A stretch of 64,000 bases of DNA from Massilia sp. METH4 (lineage in GTDB: Bacteria; Pseudomonadota; Gammaproteobacteria; Burkholderiales; Burkholderiaceae_D), in assembly GCF_037094685.1 (NCBI RefSeq), contig NZ_CP146614.1, positions 2,666,001 through 2,730,000 of the forward strand, read 5' to 3'. Within the stretch, counting starts at the first letter, position 1. Each line of letters starts with the position of its first letter. The notes beneath the pieces were generated by a model. It ran no database searches. It saw only the letters and a program-made list of their open reading frames with translations, and had not been told where the DNA came from. Both the position numbers and the translations under genes were made by a program. Positions 12,459-21,753 of this stretch are shown piece after piece.

Positions 12459-12496
12459 AAAAAGCCCCTGTCCAGTAATACCGGCAGGGGCTTTCA
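12459..12496 (-). terminator. Terminator of the DUF1840 gene
   Basis: AAAGCCCCTG at 12461-12470 pairs with CAGGGGCTTT at 12485-12494. Read on the minus strand, the hairpin is followed by a run of T. It lies about 30 bp after the DUF1840 stop codon. Confidence 0.8.
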
Positions 12497-12527
12497 TATC
12501 AGGTACCGAGATAATGGCGAGCGGAGA

Positions 12528-12878
12528 TCAGATTCCCCAGACAATATTATCGTTGCCATCCCGCGCCGCCCGCAGCATTTCCAGCAGCGGAAATGCCCGT
12601 TGGGCAAAGCCGATGTGGTTTTTCTCGGCCATTTCCGGCGACTCATCGTCGTTGGGCAAGTGATGCGGATGAGTATGGTTGGCATGGTCGGCATCCACTT
12701 CCGGGTGCAGCTTGCTCAGCGCAACTTCCTTCTCCAGCAATTGCACGGCCTGCGCCGCCTCGGCGGCAGTGATGACACCGCGCGTATGATTCTTGTTGAG
12801 CACATCCAGGATCCGTTGAGCGTGTTCCTGGACCATCGTGACATCGGGCGATGTCTGGGATTTGAATGTGATTAACAT
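12528..12878 (-). CDS. DUF1840 family protein
   Basis: 116 residues. The start MLITFKSQTSPDVTMVQEHA and the segment GVITAAEAAQAVQLLEKEVA are the recognisable core of DUF1840, a family of small cytosolic betaproteobacterial proteins of unknown function. A histidine-rich linker (HANHTHPHHLPNDD, about 69-82) precedes a C-terminal helix. The histidine cluster could bind metal, which is speculation. It is a single gene with its own terminator. Confidence 0.85.
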   Translation of the reverse strand: MLITFKSQTSPDVTMVQEHAQRILDVLNKNHTRGVITAAEAAQAVQLLEKEVALSKLHPEVDADHANHTHPHHLPNDDESPEMAEKNHIGFAQRAFPLLEMLRAARDGNDNIVWGI

Positions 12879-12956
12879 GGCGCTTCCTGACGTGTTGTTT
12901 TAATGGTCCAACGATATCACGGCTTACCGGCGGACACTGGCACGCACGCCAGCGTT

Positions 12957-13460
12957 TCAGTTCAGCTTAAATGAACGGATGAAGGTGTCAATGTTTTCAG
13001 TGTCGACCGCCTTCTCGGGCCCGAGGACAATCACCTGGTAGGCACGGCTTCCCCGCGCCAGGAATCGGCCATGCAACTGCATCGGCCGCCCGTTGTTCGC
13101 GCCATGGGCCGCAATCTCCAAGCCGCCTTCCCGTACCGCCTCGCTGGTGATGGTGCCGCCGATATTGCGCACCATGGCGGTGCGCAACGACTGGACTGCG
13201 GCCTCGGCCTGGGGCGCGTCTGCCAGCTCAGCGCTGCCGACGGCGAACACGGTACCGTCCACTTCAGCGGCCGTCATCGTCATCGGCGCATCACGCCCGT
13301 CGAGCTTGACGGTGCGCGTGTGCGTCGCCGGCTTGCCTGGGAACAGCACCGAATAGGCTGCGTCCGCGGCGCGGTAGTCGCGCCAGTCGAGTTTCGGGCT
13401 GCAGGCGCTCACCGCCGCTGCCACGGCGAGAATCGTCGGAATCGTCAGGGAGAGTTTCAT
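12957..13460 (-). CDS. Predicted lipoprotein of unknown function
   Basis: 167 residues with a lipoprotein signal peptide: a charged start, a hydrophobic core and the lipobox AVSAC, which makes Cys20 the lipidated residue. The mature part contains a YRAADAAYSVLFPGKP segment seen in small periplasmic proteins of unknown role and ends in TFIRSFKLN. It lies downstream of comM on the same strand with a 60-bp gap. No enzymatic motif is visible. Confidence 0.75.
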   Translation of the reverse strand: MKLSLTIPTILAVAAAVSACSPKLDWRDYRAADAAYSVLFPGKPATHTRTVKLDGRDAPMTMTAAEVDGTVFAVGSAELADAPQAEAAVQSLRTAMVRNIGGTITSEAVREGGLEIAAHGANNGRPMQLHGRFLARGSRAYQVIVLGPEKAVDTENIDTFIRSFKLN

Positions 13461-13520
13461 GCAACGATGGTAGCAGCGTCGGAAGCCGGGCGCTATCGCT
13501 GCAAAAGTCAGGTCAGTCCT

Positions 13521-15032
13521 TCACAGCTGTCGCAGCACGCGGCGAAATTGCACAGCCTCGCCCACGTGCCTGGCCTGTACCGTGTCCGAGCCGGCGAGGT
13601 CGGCGATCGTCCGCGCCACCCGCAGCACGCGGTGATAGGCGCGTGCCGACCAGTGGAATTGCAGCATCGACTTGTGCAGTGTGTCCTGGCCACCACGGTC
13701 GGGCTTGCAGTAGCGGTCGATTTCGCGCGACGTCAGGTAGCGATTGCTCTTGCCTTGCCGTTCCAGTTGCCGTTCGAACGCCGCCTGTACGCGCGCCGCG
13801 ATCGCTTGCGTCGGCTCTCCATCCTCCACCGTGTCCAGCGTCTCGGTCGGCACCGCACCGACCTCGATCTGCATGTCGATCCGGTCCAGCAGCGGGCCGG
13901 AAATGCGGTCCTGGTAACGGCCGATCGTGTCTTGCGAGCATTTGCACTTGCCAGAGAGGTGCCCGTAGTAGCCGCAAGGGCAGGGATTCATCGCCGCCAC
14001 CAGCTGGAACCGGGCGGGGAACTCGGCCTGGCGGGCCGCACGGGAGATCGTTACCCGGCCCGATTCGAGCGGTTCGCGCAGTACTTCCAGCACGCGGCGG
14101 TCGAATTCCGGCAACTCGTCCAGGAACAGCACGCCGCAATGCGCCAGCGAGATTTCGCCTGGCCTCGGCACGCTGCCGCCGCCCACCAGCGCAACGCCGG
14201 AGGATGTGTGATGCGGGGCGCGAAACGGCCGCACCTTCCACGCGGAGGCCTTGAAACCGCCCGTCAGCGACTGTACGGCGGCCGCTTCCAGGGCTTCGTC
14301 GTTCGTCATCGCGGGCAGCAGGCCGGGAAAGCGGGACGCCAGCATGGTCTTGCCCGAACCCGGCGGGCCCATCATCAATAAGCTGTGGCCACCGGCTGCC
14401 GCCACTTCGAGCGCCCGTTTCGCGTGCCACTGGCCTTTCACTTCGGCGAAGTCAGGATGCCCGGCCAGGGCCGGCGGGGGCGCCGGGCGATGCCGCGCAA
14501 GCCGGGCGCTGTCGTCCGCCGCGCGGAAGTGGTTGCAGACTTCGAGCAACGTCGCGGCGGGATACACCGCCGCACCATCGACGAGTGCCGCCTCGTCCGC
14601 ATTGGCCAATGGCAGGACGATGGCGCCGCGGGTGCGGGCCCGCTGCATGGCAAACGTCATGGCCAGCGCGCCGCGGATGGGGCGCAGCTCGCCGGTTAGC
14701 GACAGTTCACCGGCGAATTCATAACGGGACAGCGGGGGAGCGGGGATCTGGCCGGACGCGGCCAGGATGCCGAGCGCGATAGGCAAGTCGAAACGGCCCG
14801 ATTCCTTGGGCAGGTCGGCTGGCGCCAGATTGACGATAATGCGGTGGTTCGGCATTTCGAAGCCGGCGTTGGCGATCGCCGCGCGCACGCGCTCGCGCGC
14901 TTCCTTCACTTCGGTGTCGGCAAGCCCGACGATGGCAAAGGCCGGCAAGCCGCCGGCCAGGTGCACTTCGACGCTGACTTCAGGCGCTTCGATGCCGTTC
15001 AGCGCACGGCTTTTCAGGACGGCCAGGCTCAT
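13521..15032 (-). CDS. comM: ComM/YifB-type magnesium chelatase-like AAA+ ATPase
   Basis: 503 residues. The N-terminal Lon-like subdomain contains AIVGLADTEVKEARERVRAA. The AAA+ core has Walker A GPPGSGKTMLA (about 219-229), Walker B GVLFLDELPEF and a zinc-binding cluster in NPCPCGYYGHLSGKCKCS, and the C-terminal YifB domain ends near ARHVGEAVQFRR. ComM is a hexameric helicase that promotes branch migration during natural transformation. I chose the ATG at 15032 (MSLAVLKSRA), since all homologues start this way, over an ATG five codons upstream. No other competence gene lies nearby. Confidence 0.93.
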   Translation of the reverse strand: MSLAVLKSRALNGIEAPEVSVEVHLAGGLPAFAIVGLADTEVKEARERVRAAIANAGFEMPNHRIIVNLAPADLPKESGRFDLPIALGILAASGQIPAPPLSRYEFAGELSLTGELRPIRGALAMTFAMQRARTRGAIVLPLANADEAALVDGAAVYPAATLLEVCNHFRAADDSARLARHRPAPPPALAGHPDFAEVKGQWHAKRALEVAAAGGHSLLMMGPPGSGKTMLASRFPGLLPAMTNDEALEAAAVQSLTGGFKASAWKVRPFRAPHHTSSGVALVGGGSVPRPGEISLAHCGVLFLDELPEFDRRVLEVLREPLESGRVTISRAARQAEFPARFQLVAAMNPCPCGYYGHLSGKCKCSQDTIGRYQDRISGPLLDRIDMQIEVGAVPTETLDTVEDGEPTQAIAARVQAAFERQLERQGKSNRYLTSREIDRYCKPDRGGQDTLHKSMLQFHWSARAYHRVLRVARTIADLAGSDTVQARHVGEAVQFRRVLRQL

Positions 15033-15128
15033 GATTCCCCGCTGCAAGCTCTATGAATACGAGACGATCGTGCATCGTAGAACGCGACAGCGGGTGCGGC
15101 ATTGTGCCGCAGCAAATACGGAAGACCG

Positions 15129-15377
15129 TTACAGCGGCGCCTTTTCCGCCGCGATCTTCGCTTCCAGCTCGGCCAGGCGCGTTTCCAGCAATTCCAGCCG
15201 CGCGCGGGTCTTTGCCAGGACCTGCGCCTGGATGTCGAACTCTTCGCGTGTGACGAGGTCGAGCTTGGAAAAGCCCTGCGTCATCATCGCCTTCACATTG
15301 CGCTCAATATCCTTGGCGGGCGAGTTTTCGATGACGTGATTGATTTTCGATTGCAGGTCGTTGAAGAAGTTGTTCAT
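15129..15377 (-). CDS. ubiK: UbiK, ubiquinone biosynthesis accessory factor (BMFP domain)
   Basis: 82 residues, mostly a C-terminal coiled coil (LAKTRARLELLETRLAELEAKI) after an amphipathic start, MNNFFNDLQSKINHVIENSP. This is the YqiC/UbiK family, which works with UbiJ in aerobic ubiquinone synthesis. The start at 15377 matches the family; a longer reading frame up to 15491 would run into the NtrC-type site of the divergent operon and carries no conserved residues. The gene is divergent from the porin-glnK-amtB operon. Confidence 0.9.
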   Translation of the reverse strand: MNNFFNDLQSKINHVIENSPAKDIERNVKAMMTQGFSKLDLVTREEFDIQAQVLAKTRARLELLETRLAELEAKIAAEKAPL

Positions 15378-15416
15378 GTCCACAATGGGCTCCCGGTGAA
15401 AGTTTGTGCCGTGAGC

Positions 15417-15431
15417 GCACCACCGTGGTGC
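15417..15431 (+). promoter_or_regulatory. NtrC-type enhancer site
   Basis: GCACCACCGTGGTGC is a perfect dyad of GCACCA and TGGTGC with a 3-bp centre, the same layout as NtrC sites at glnA promoters. A half-site (TTGGTGCG) follows at 15448-15455. The dyad is centred about 95 bp upstream of the -24/-12 promoter that follows. Confidence 0.75.
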
Positions 15432-15502
15432 GGCTCCGAAGTTTATTTGGTGCGAAACAGGCGTCCTGTTCCACGGCTCAGCTATCGGCACAGCAACTAT
15501 TT

Positions 15503-15520
15503 GCTGGCACGCATTCTGCT
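15503..15520 (+). promoter_or_regulatory. Sigma-54 (RpoN) promoter of the porin-glnK-amtB operon
   Basis: CTGGCACGCATTCTGCT has the invariant GG at 15506-15507 and GC at 15518-15519 with exactly 10 bp between them. It differs from the -24/-12 consensus TGGCACG-N4-TTGC at one base. The predicted start is near 15531, about 60 bp before the porin ATG. Confidence 0.8.
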
Positions 15521-15589
15521 ATAGGTATCAGGACAACGAGTCAGACGAATTTTAAACCGCAATAAAAGTTCACTCAAAAGGAAATCGCC

Positions 15590-16697
<1,108 letters not shown>

Positions 16698-16715
16698 ATA
16701 TAAAAGGGGAAACCG

Positions 16716-18242
16716 ATGAAGAAAACGATAACGAAGTGGCTGGCCGGGGCAGCCATGCTGATGGCGTTCAGTGCCGCGCCGGCCTGGTCGCAGGATACGC
16801 CGGCGGCGGATGCGCCAGCGGCGACCGCCGCCGCTCCGGCCGCGGCGGAAGCACCGGCCGCCGCGCCGGCAGCTGCCGCACCCGCTGCCGCGCCTGCCGC
16901 ACCGGCCGCGGCACCGACGCCCCATAAAGGCGATACCTCGTGGATGTTCGTCTCCACGCTGCTGGTCATCATGATGTCGATCCCCGGCCTGGCCCTGTTC
17001 TACGGCGGCCTGGTGCGCTCGAAGAACATGCTGTCGATCCTGATGCAGATCTTCACCATTTTCTCGCTGATCATCGTGTTGTGGTGCATTTACGGCTACT
17101 CGGTCGCGTTCACCGAAGGCAATGCCTTCGTCGGCGGCTTCAGCCGCGCGCTGCTGAACGGCATCTATGATCCGGTCGCCGGCACGTTCGCCTATGCGGC
17201 AACGTTCAGCAAGGGTGTCGTCATTCCCGAATTCATCTTCGTCGCGTTCCAGGGCACGTTCGCCGCGATCACCTGCGGCCTGATCGTCGGCGCCTTCGCC
17301 GAGCGCGCGAAATTCGCGGCCGTGCTGGCCTTCATCGTGATCTGGTTCACGTTCGCCTACCTGCCGATGGCCCACATGGTCTGGTTCTGGACCGGCCCGG
17401 ACACGATCACCGACGCCGCTTCGCTGGCAACGGCCACCGCCAAGGGCGGCTACCTGTGGAGCCACGGCGCGCTGGACTTCGCCGGCGGTACCGTGGTGCA
17501 CATCAACGCCGCCGTCGCCGGCCTGGTGGGTGCCTACATGATGGGCAAGCGCGTGGGCTACGGCCGCGAATCGATGGCACCGCACTCGCTGGTGATGACG
17601 ATGATCGGCGCCTCGCTGCTGTGGGTGGGCTGGTTCGGCTTCAACGCCGGCTCCGCGCTGGAAGCGGGCGACATCGCCGCGCTGGCCTTCGTGAACACGC
17701 TGCTGGCCACCGCCGCCGCCACCGTGTCCTGGCTGTTCGCCGAGTGGATCTTCAAGGGCAAGCCCTCGATGCTGGGTGCCGTGTCCGGCGCCGTGGCAGG
17801 CCTGGTGGCCATCACCCCGGCGGCTGGTTTCGTCGGCCCGATGGGCGGCCTGATCATCGGCCTCCTGGCTGGCGTGGTCTGCCTGTGGGGTGTGAATGGC
17901 CTGAAGCGCATGCTGGGCGCCGACGACTCGCTGGACGTGTTCGGCGTGCACGGCGTGGGCGGTATCCTGGGCGCGGTGCTGACCGGCGTGTTCGCCGCGC
18001 CGTCGCTGGGCGGCCAGGGCATCTGGGATTACGTGGCCAACAAGGCTTCCGCCGACTATTCGATCGGCGGCCAGGTCGTCACGCAGCTGATCGGCGTGGG
18101 CGTCACCATCCTGTGGTCGGGCATCGTCGCCTTCATCGCCTACAAGATCGTCGACGTGGTGATCGGCCTGCGCGTGCCGGAAGAGCAGGAGCGCGAAGGC
18201 CTGGACATCAACAGCCACGGCGAGACCGCTTACCACATCTAA
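16716..18242 (+). CDS. amtB: AmtB ammonium transporter
   Basis: 508 residues. A signal peptide (about 1-26, ending AWSQ) is followed by a linker of about 45 residues made almost only of Ala and Pro, then by the transporter core with about 11 helices starting at TSWMFVSTLLVIMMSIPGLA. The core shows the twin-histidine pore residues in GGTVVHINAAVAG and FGVHGVGGILG. The C-terminal cytoplasmic tail, ending REGLDINSHGETAYH, is the GlnK docking region. The long alanine-proline linker is unusual compared with the 428-residue E. coli protein. It is the last gene of the operon and is followed by a terminator. Confidence 0.95.
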   Translation: MKKTITKWLAGAAMLMAFSAAPAWSQDTPAADAPAATAAAPAAAEAPAAAPAAAAPAAAPAAPAAAPTPHKGDTSWMFVSTLLVIMMSIPGLALFYGGLVRSKNMLSILMQIFTIFSLIIVLWCIYGYSVAFTEGNAFVGGFSRALLNGIYDPVAGTFAYAATFSKGVVIPEFIFVAFQGTFAAITCGLIVGAFAERAKFAAVLAFIVIWFTFAYLPMAHMVWFWTGPDTITDAASLATATAKGGYLWSHGALDFAGGTVVHINAAVAGLVGAYMMGKRVGYGRESMAPHSLVMTMIGASLLWVGWFGFNAGSALEAGDIAALAFVNTLLATAAATVSWLFAEWIFKGKPSMLGAVSGAVAGLVAITPAAGFVGPMGGLIIGLLAGVVCLWGVNGLKRMLGADDSLDVFGVHGVGGILGAVLTGVFAAPSLGGQGIWDYVANKASADYSIGGQVVTQLIGVGVTILWSGIVAFIAYKIVDVVIGLRVPEEQEREGLDINSHGETAYHI

Positions 18243-18283
18243 AACTGAGCTGAAACTGAGCTGGAACCCGCGGTTCTGCCGCC

Positions 18284-18310
18284 GAAAGCGCCCTGCGGGG
18301 CGCTTTTTTG
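18284..18310 (+). terminator. Terminator after amtB
   Basis: AAAGCGCCC at 18285-18293 pairs with GGGGCGCTTT, a TGC loop lies between, and six T follow. It lies about 45 bp after the amtB stop. Confidence 0.88.
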
Positions 18311-18414
18311 CTTACCAGACCTTTAAAATGACGCTTTTGCCCTGATTTGGTGAGTCCGCTGGCGCGCTTTGCGGGGCCGGCGCGCAGTTCGCCTCTCACT
18401 ACAAGGATGTAAGC

Positions 18415-19713
18415 ATGGTTCCCCACCTCGTCACGGCCCTGACCGGACCGCTGCTCGATCTCGAAGAAAAAATCCTGGCCGCCACGCCCGCCATCGAGCG
18501 CTGGTTCCGCCTGGAATGGCAGGAACACACGCCGCCGTTCTATTGCTCCGTCGATCTGCGCAACGCCGGGTACAAGCTCGCCCCGGTGGACACGAACCTG
18601 TTCCCCGGCGGTTTCCATTACCTGGCGAGCGAGATGCTGCCGCTGTCCGTGCAGGCCGCCATGGCCGCCATCGACAAGTATTGCCCGGACGCGCGCAACC
18701 TGCTGGTGATCCCGGAAAGCCATAACCGCCATCCGACTTACCTGGAAAACGTGGCGCGGCTGGCTCAGATCTTCCGCCAGACGGGCTTGAACGTGCGCTT
18801 CGGTACGCTGAACCCGGACATCACCCAGCCGACGCCGCTGGCCTTGCCGGACGGGAACATGCTGGTCGTGGAGCCGCTGGAGCGCTCGGCCAACGGCCGC
18901 CGCCTGGGGCTGAAGGATTTCGATCCGTGCACGATCTTGCTGAACAACGACCTGTCGGCGGGTACTCCGGACATCCTGCAAAATATCCATGAGCAAAGCC
19001 TGCTGCCGCCGCTGCACGCGGGCTGGGCGATGCGCCGCAAGCACAACCACTTCACGGCCTACGACGAGGTGGCCAAGAAGTTCGGCAAGCTGATCGGCGT
19101 GGACCCGTGGATGGTGAACCCGTTCCACGCCCGCTGCGGCGAGGTCGACCTGCAGACGGGAGAGGGGCAGGATTGCCTGGCCAGCAATGTCGACGCGGTG
19201 CTGGCCAAGATCCGCAAGAAGTACAAGGAATACGGCATCAAGGAAAAGCCGTTCGTCATCGTCAAGCCCGATGCCGGCACGTATGGCAAGGGCATCATCA
19301 GCATTCGCGACGCGGCCGAGCTGAAGGACCTGTCGCCCGCCCAGCGCGAGCGCATGTCGGTGGTAAAGGATGGCAAGGTTGTCAGCGAGCTCAACATCCA
19401 GGAAGGCGTGCCGACATTCGAGAGCATCAAGGATGCGGTGGCCGAGCCCGTCGTCTACATGATCGACCGATACGTGGTCGGCGGCTTCTACCGCGTGCAT
19501 GCCGAGCGGGGCGTGGACCAGAACCTGAACGCGCCCGGCTCCGAATTCGTCCCGCTGGCATTCGCCCAGCAGCACGCGATCCCCGACCTGAAGGCCAAAC
19601 CCGGCACCGCGGCCCCGAACCGCTTCTATGTGTACGGCGTCGTCGCCCGGCTCGCGCTGCTGGCCGCCTCGCTGGAGATGGAACGCACCGATCCGAACCC
19701 GGAAGTGTATTGA
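18415..19713 (+). CDS. gshA: Glutamate--cysteine ligase (proteobacterial GshA variant)
   Basis: Catalyses the first step of glutathione synthesis. The 432-residue protein belongs to the variant first described from Acidithiobacillus and common in betaproteobacteria, which differs from the E. coli enzyme. Recognisable stretches are WFRLEWQEHTPPFYCSVDLR (about 26-45), VIPESHNRHPTYLENVARL, RRKHNHFTAYDEV and VIVKPDAGTYGKGI, the last being an ATP-grasp-like segment. gshB lies about 280 bp downstream, the same order as in related genomes. The gap holds a three-motif repeat element rather than a gene. Confidence 0.9.
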   Translation: MVPHLVTALTGPLLDLEEKILAATPAIERWFRLEWQEHTPPFYCSVDLRNAGYKLAPVDTNLFPGGFHYLASEMLPLSVQAAMAAIDKYCPDARNLLVIPESHNRHPTYLENVARLAQIFRQTGLNVRFGTLNPDITQPTPLALPDGNMLVVEPLERSANGRRLGLKDFDPCTILLNNDLSAGTPDILQNIHEQSLLPPLHAGWAMRRKHNHFTAYDEVAKKFGKLIGVDPWMVNPFHARCGEVDLQTGEGQDCLASNVDAVLAKIRKKYKEYGIKEKPFVIVKPDAGTYGKGIISIRDAAELKDLSPAQRERMSVVKDGKVVSELNIQEGVPTFESIKDAVAEPVVYMIDRYVVGGFYRVHAERGVDQNLNAPGSEFVPLAFAQQHAIPDLKAKPGTAAPNRFYVYGVVARLALLAASLEMERTDPNPEVY

Positions 19714-19763
19714 TCCAGCCTGCCGCATCCCGTGCCAGGCGCTCCTCTCCTGCGATATTTCCT

Positions 19764-19884
19764 CAACCCCGGTGACAGGCACCCCCGTTCGGGAAATATT
19801 CCAAAAAACCCGGTGCCTGTCACCGGGTTTCGGGAAACATTCCAAAAAAGGCGGTGCCTGTCACCGGGGTTCGGGAAATATTTC
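19764..19884. repeat. Three-motif intergenic repeat array (GGTGACAGGCACC), array A
   Basis: One forward motif at 19771-19783 and two inverted copies (GGTGCCTGTCACC) at 19812-19824 and 19853-19865, so their starts are 41 bp apart. The linkers share TTCGGGAAAYATTCCAAAAA-like sequence. An array with the same geometry lies at 31797-31906. It occupies the gap between gshA and gshB. The motif ends (GGTG and CACC) are complementary, so each copy can form a very small hairpin. Confidence 0.9.
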
Positions 19885-19993
19885 AGAAATGGCGACTTCC
19901 CCGCTTCGCCACCCGGTTTTCCGTGTACGGACTGAGCCGATGGCGGCTTGGAATCTCGGCTAAAATCAGTCATTACATCGAATGGACGCGCCC

Positions 19994-20935
19994 ATGAAAA
20001 TCGCTTTTCTTGCCGACCCGTTGGCGAACTTCAAGATCTACAAGGACTCCACGTACGCCATGATGGCCGAGGCTGCAAAGCGCGGCCACGAGGTGTATGC
20101 GTTCCAGCAGCGCCATATGGCGCTGGAGAACGGCATTGTCCGCGCCTGGGTGTCGCGCATCACGATGACCGGCGGCGGGCAGGAAGACTGGTACGAGGCG
20201 GCGCCGTCGGAAGACGTGGCGCTGTCCGAGTTCGACGTGATCCTGGAACGCAAGGACCCGCCGTTCGACATGGAATACGTGTACGGCACCTATCTCCTCC
20301 AGCTGGCCGAAAAGCAGGGCGTGAAGGTGTTCAACAGCCCGCAGGCGATCCGCGACCACAATGAAAAGCTGTCGATCGCGCAATTCTCGCAATTCACGTC
20401 GCCCACCATCGTCACGTCCGATGAAACGCGCCTGCGCGCCTTCCATGCCGAGCATGGCGACGTGATCTTCAAGCCGCTGGACGGCATGGGCGGCACCGGT
20501 ATTTTCCGCGTGAAGGCCGATGCGCTGAACCTCGGCTCGATCATCGAAACGCTGTCGCAGAATGGCCGCCAGACGATCATGGCGCAGCGCTACATCCCCG
20601 AGATCGTCAAGGGCGACAAGCGCATCCTCGTCATCGGCGGCAAGCCGGTGCCCTTCTCGCTGGCCCGCATTCCCCAGGGCAGCGAGGTGCGCGGCAACCT
20701 GGCTGCGGGCGGCGTGGGCGTGGCCCAGCCGCTCACCAAGCGCGACCGTGAAATTGCCGAGGCAATCGGTCCGGTATTGGCTGAGCGCGGGTTATTGCTG
20801 GTAGGATTGGACGTGATCGGCGATTACCTGACCGAGGTAAACGTCACCAGCCCGACCTGTTTCCAGGAAATCACGCAGCAGACGGGCTTCGAGGTTGCCG
20901 CCATGTTCATCGACGCGCTCGAACAGGCGGCCTGA
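19994..20935 (+). CDS. gshB: Glutathione synthetase
   Basis: Joins glycine to gamma-glutamylcysteine. About 313 residues from MKIAFLADPL; an in-frame ATG four codons upstream (19982) is an alternative. The ATP-grasp enzyme shows KIYKDSTYAMMAEAAKRGHE at the N-terminus, then the segments VIFKPLDGMGGTGIFRV, QRYIPEIVKGDKRILVIGG and RGNLAAGG, and the metal-binding ending DYLTEVNVTSPTCFQEI. It precedes the PTS genes by 11 bp, so glutathione and PTS genes may share a transcript. Confidence 0.95.
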   Translation: MKIAFLADPLANFKIYKDSTYAMMAEAAKRGHEVYAFQQRHMALENGIVRAWVSRITMTGGGQEDWYEAAPSEDVALSEFDVILERKDPPFDMEYVYGTYLLQLAEKQGVKVFNSPQAIRDHNEKLSIAQFSQFTSPTIVTSDETRLRAFHAEHGDVIFKPLDGMGGTGIFRVKADALNLGSIIETLSQNGRQTIMAQRYIPEIVKGDKRILVIGGKPVPFSLARIPQGSEVRGNLAAGGVGVAQPLTKRDREIAEAIGPVLAERGLLLVGLDVIGDYLTEVNVTSPTCFQEITQQTGFEVAAMFIDALEQAA

Positions 20936-20946
20936 CAAGGACCGAT

Positions 20947-21348
20947 ATGGTTGGTATTTTATTGATGACGCACGCGCCGTTGGGGGAAGCGTTCCTGGCG
21001 GCGGTCGCCCACGTATTCCGCGCCAAGGTCGAGCACCTCGAAGCGATCGACGTGGTGGCCGACCAGGACCTGGCCGACGTGCAAACGCTGGCCGCGGCGG
21101 CGATCAAGCGGCTGGACGACGGTTCCGGCGTGCTGGTGATCACCGACGTAAAAGGCGGCACCCCGGCCAATTGCTGCAACAAGCTTGCCGATGCCGGCCA
21201 TGTGGAAGTCATCGCCGGCATCAGCCTGCCGATGCTGCTGCGCGCCATCACCTACCGCATGGACACGCTGGACGTGGTGGTGGAAATGGCGCTGGCCGGC
21301 GCGCAAAGCGGCGCCGTGCGGGTCGATAACCGGATCAGGGTCAATTAA
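20947..21348 (+). CDS. PTS system mannose-type EIIA component
   Basis: 133 residues. The start MVGILLMTHAPLGEAFLAAV carries the phosphorylation site His9 of the EIIA-Man fold, and GVLVITDVKGGTPANCCNKL is the second conserved block. No EIIB, EIIC or EIID follows, so the protein probably serves as a regulatory phosphate acceptor for the HPr and EI encoded next to it, as proposed for other betaproteobacteria with incomplete PTS. It starts 11 bp after gshB. Confidence 0.92.
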   Translation: MVGILLMTHAPLGEAFLAAVAHVFRAKVEHLEAIDVVADQDLADVQTLAAAAIKRLDDGSGVLVITDVKGGTPANCCNKLADAGHVEVIAGISLPMLLRAITYRMDTLDVVVEMALAGAQSGAVRVDNRIRVN

Positions 21349-21459
21349 AGAAAACGTAAGCGCCGCCGTTCAGAATGGCGGGGTGGGTGACTACAGCCCC
21401 TGAATCACCAAAGCAGCAACACCAGCAGTCATCACGCAGTGTATAAACCATAAGAAAAC

Positions 21460-21729
21460 ATGATCCAGCAAGAACTCGAAATCATCAACAAGCTCGGCTT
21501 GCACGCGCGCGCTTCCGCCAAGTTCACCCAGCTGGCGGCCAGGTACCGCAGCGACGTCTGGCTCTCCCGCAACGGCCGGCGCATCAATGCCAAATCGATC
21601 ATGGGTGTGATGATGCTGGCTGCCGGCAAGGGGGCCAAGGTCACGCTCGAAGCCGACGGGGCGGACGAACAGGAGTGCATCGCGGCGCTGGCGGCGCTGG
21701 TCAACGACAAATTCGGCGAAGGCGAGTAA
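21460..21729 (+). CDS. ptsH: Phosphocarrier protein HPr
   Basis: 89 residues. IINKLGLHARASAKF contains the EI-phosphorylated His15, and RINAKSIMGVMML contains Ser46, the HPr-kinase site in organisms that have HprK. ptsI starts 24 nt downstream. The 111-bp gap before it holds a small hairpin (GCCGCCGTTCAGAATGGCGG near 21363) and no gene. Confidence 0.95.
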   Translation: MIQQELEIINKLGLHARASAKFTQLAARYRSDVWLSRNGRRINAKSIMGVMMLAAGKGAKVTLEADGADEQECIAALAALVNDKFGEGE

Positions 21730-21753
21730 ATGCCGTTTGACCGGGGAGCACCG

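Noticed and set aside
19764..19884. CRISPR array
   Set aside because: Three short motif copies in mixed orientation with similar, not unique, spacers. There are no cas genes, so this is a dispersed repeat element.
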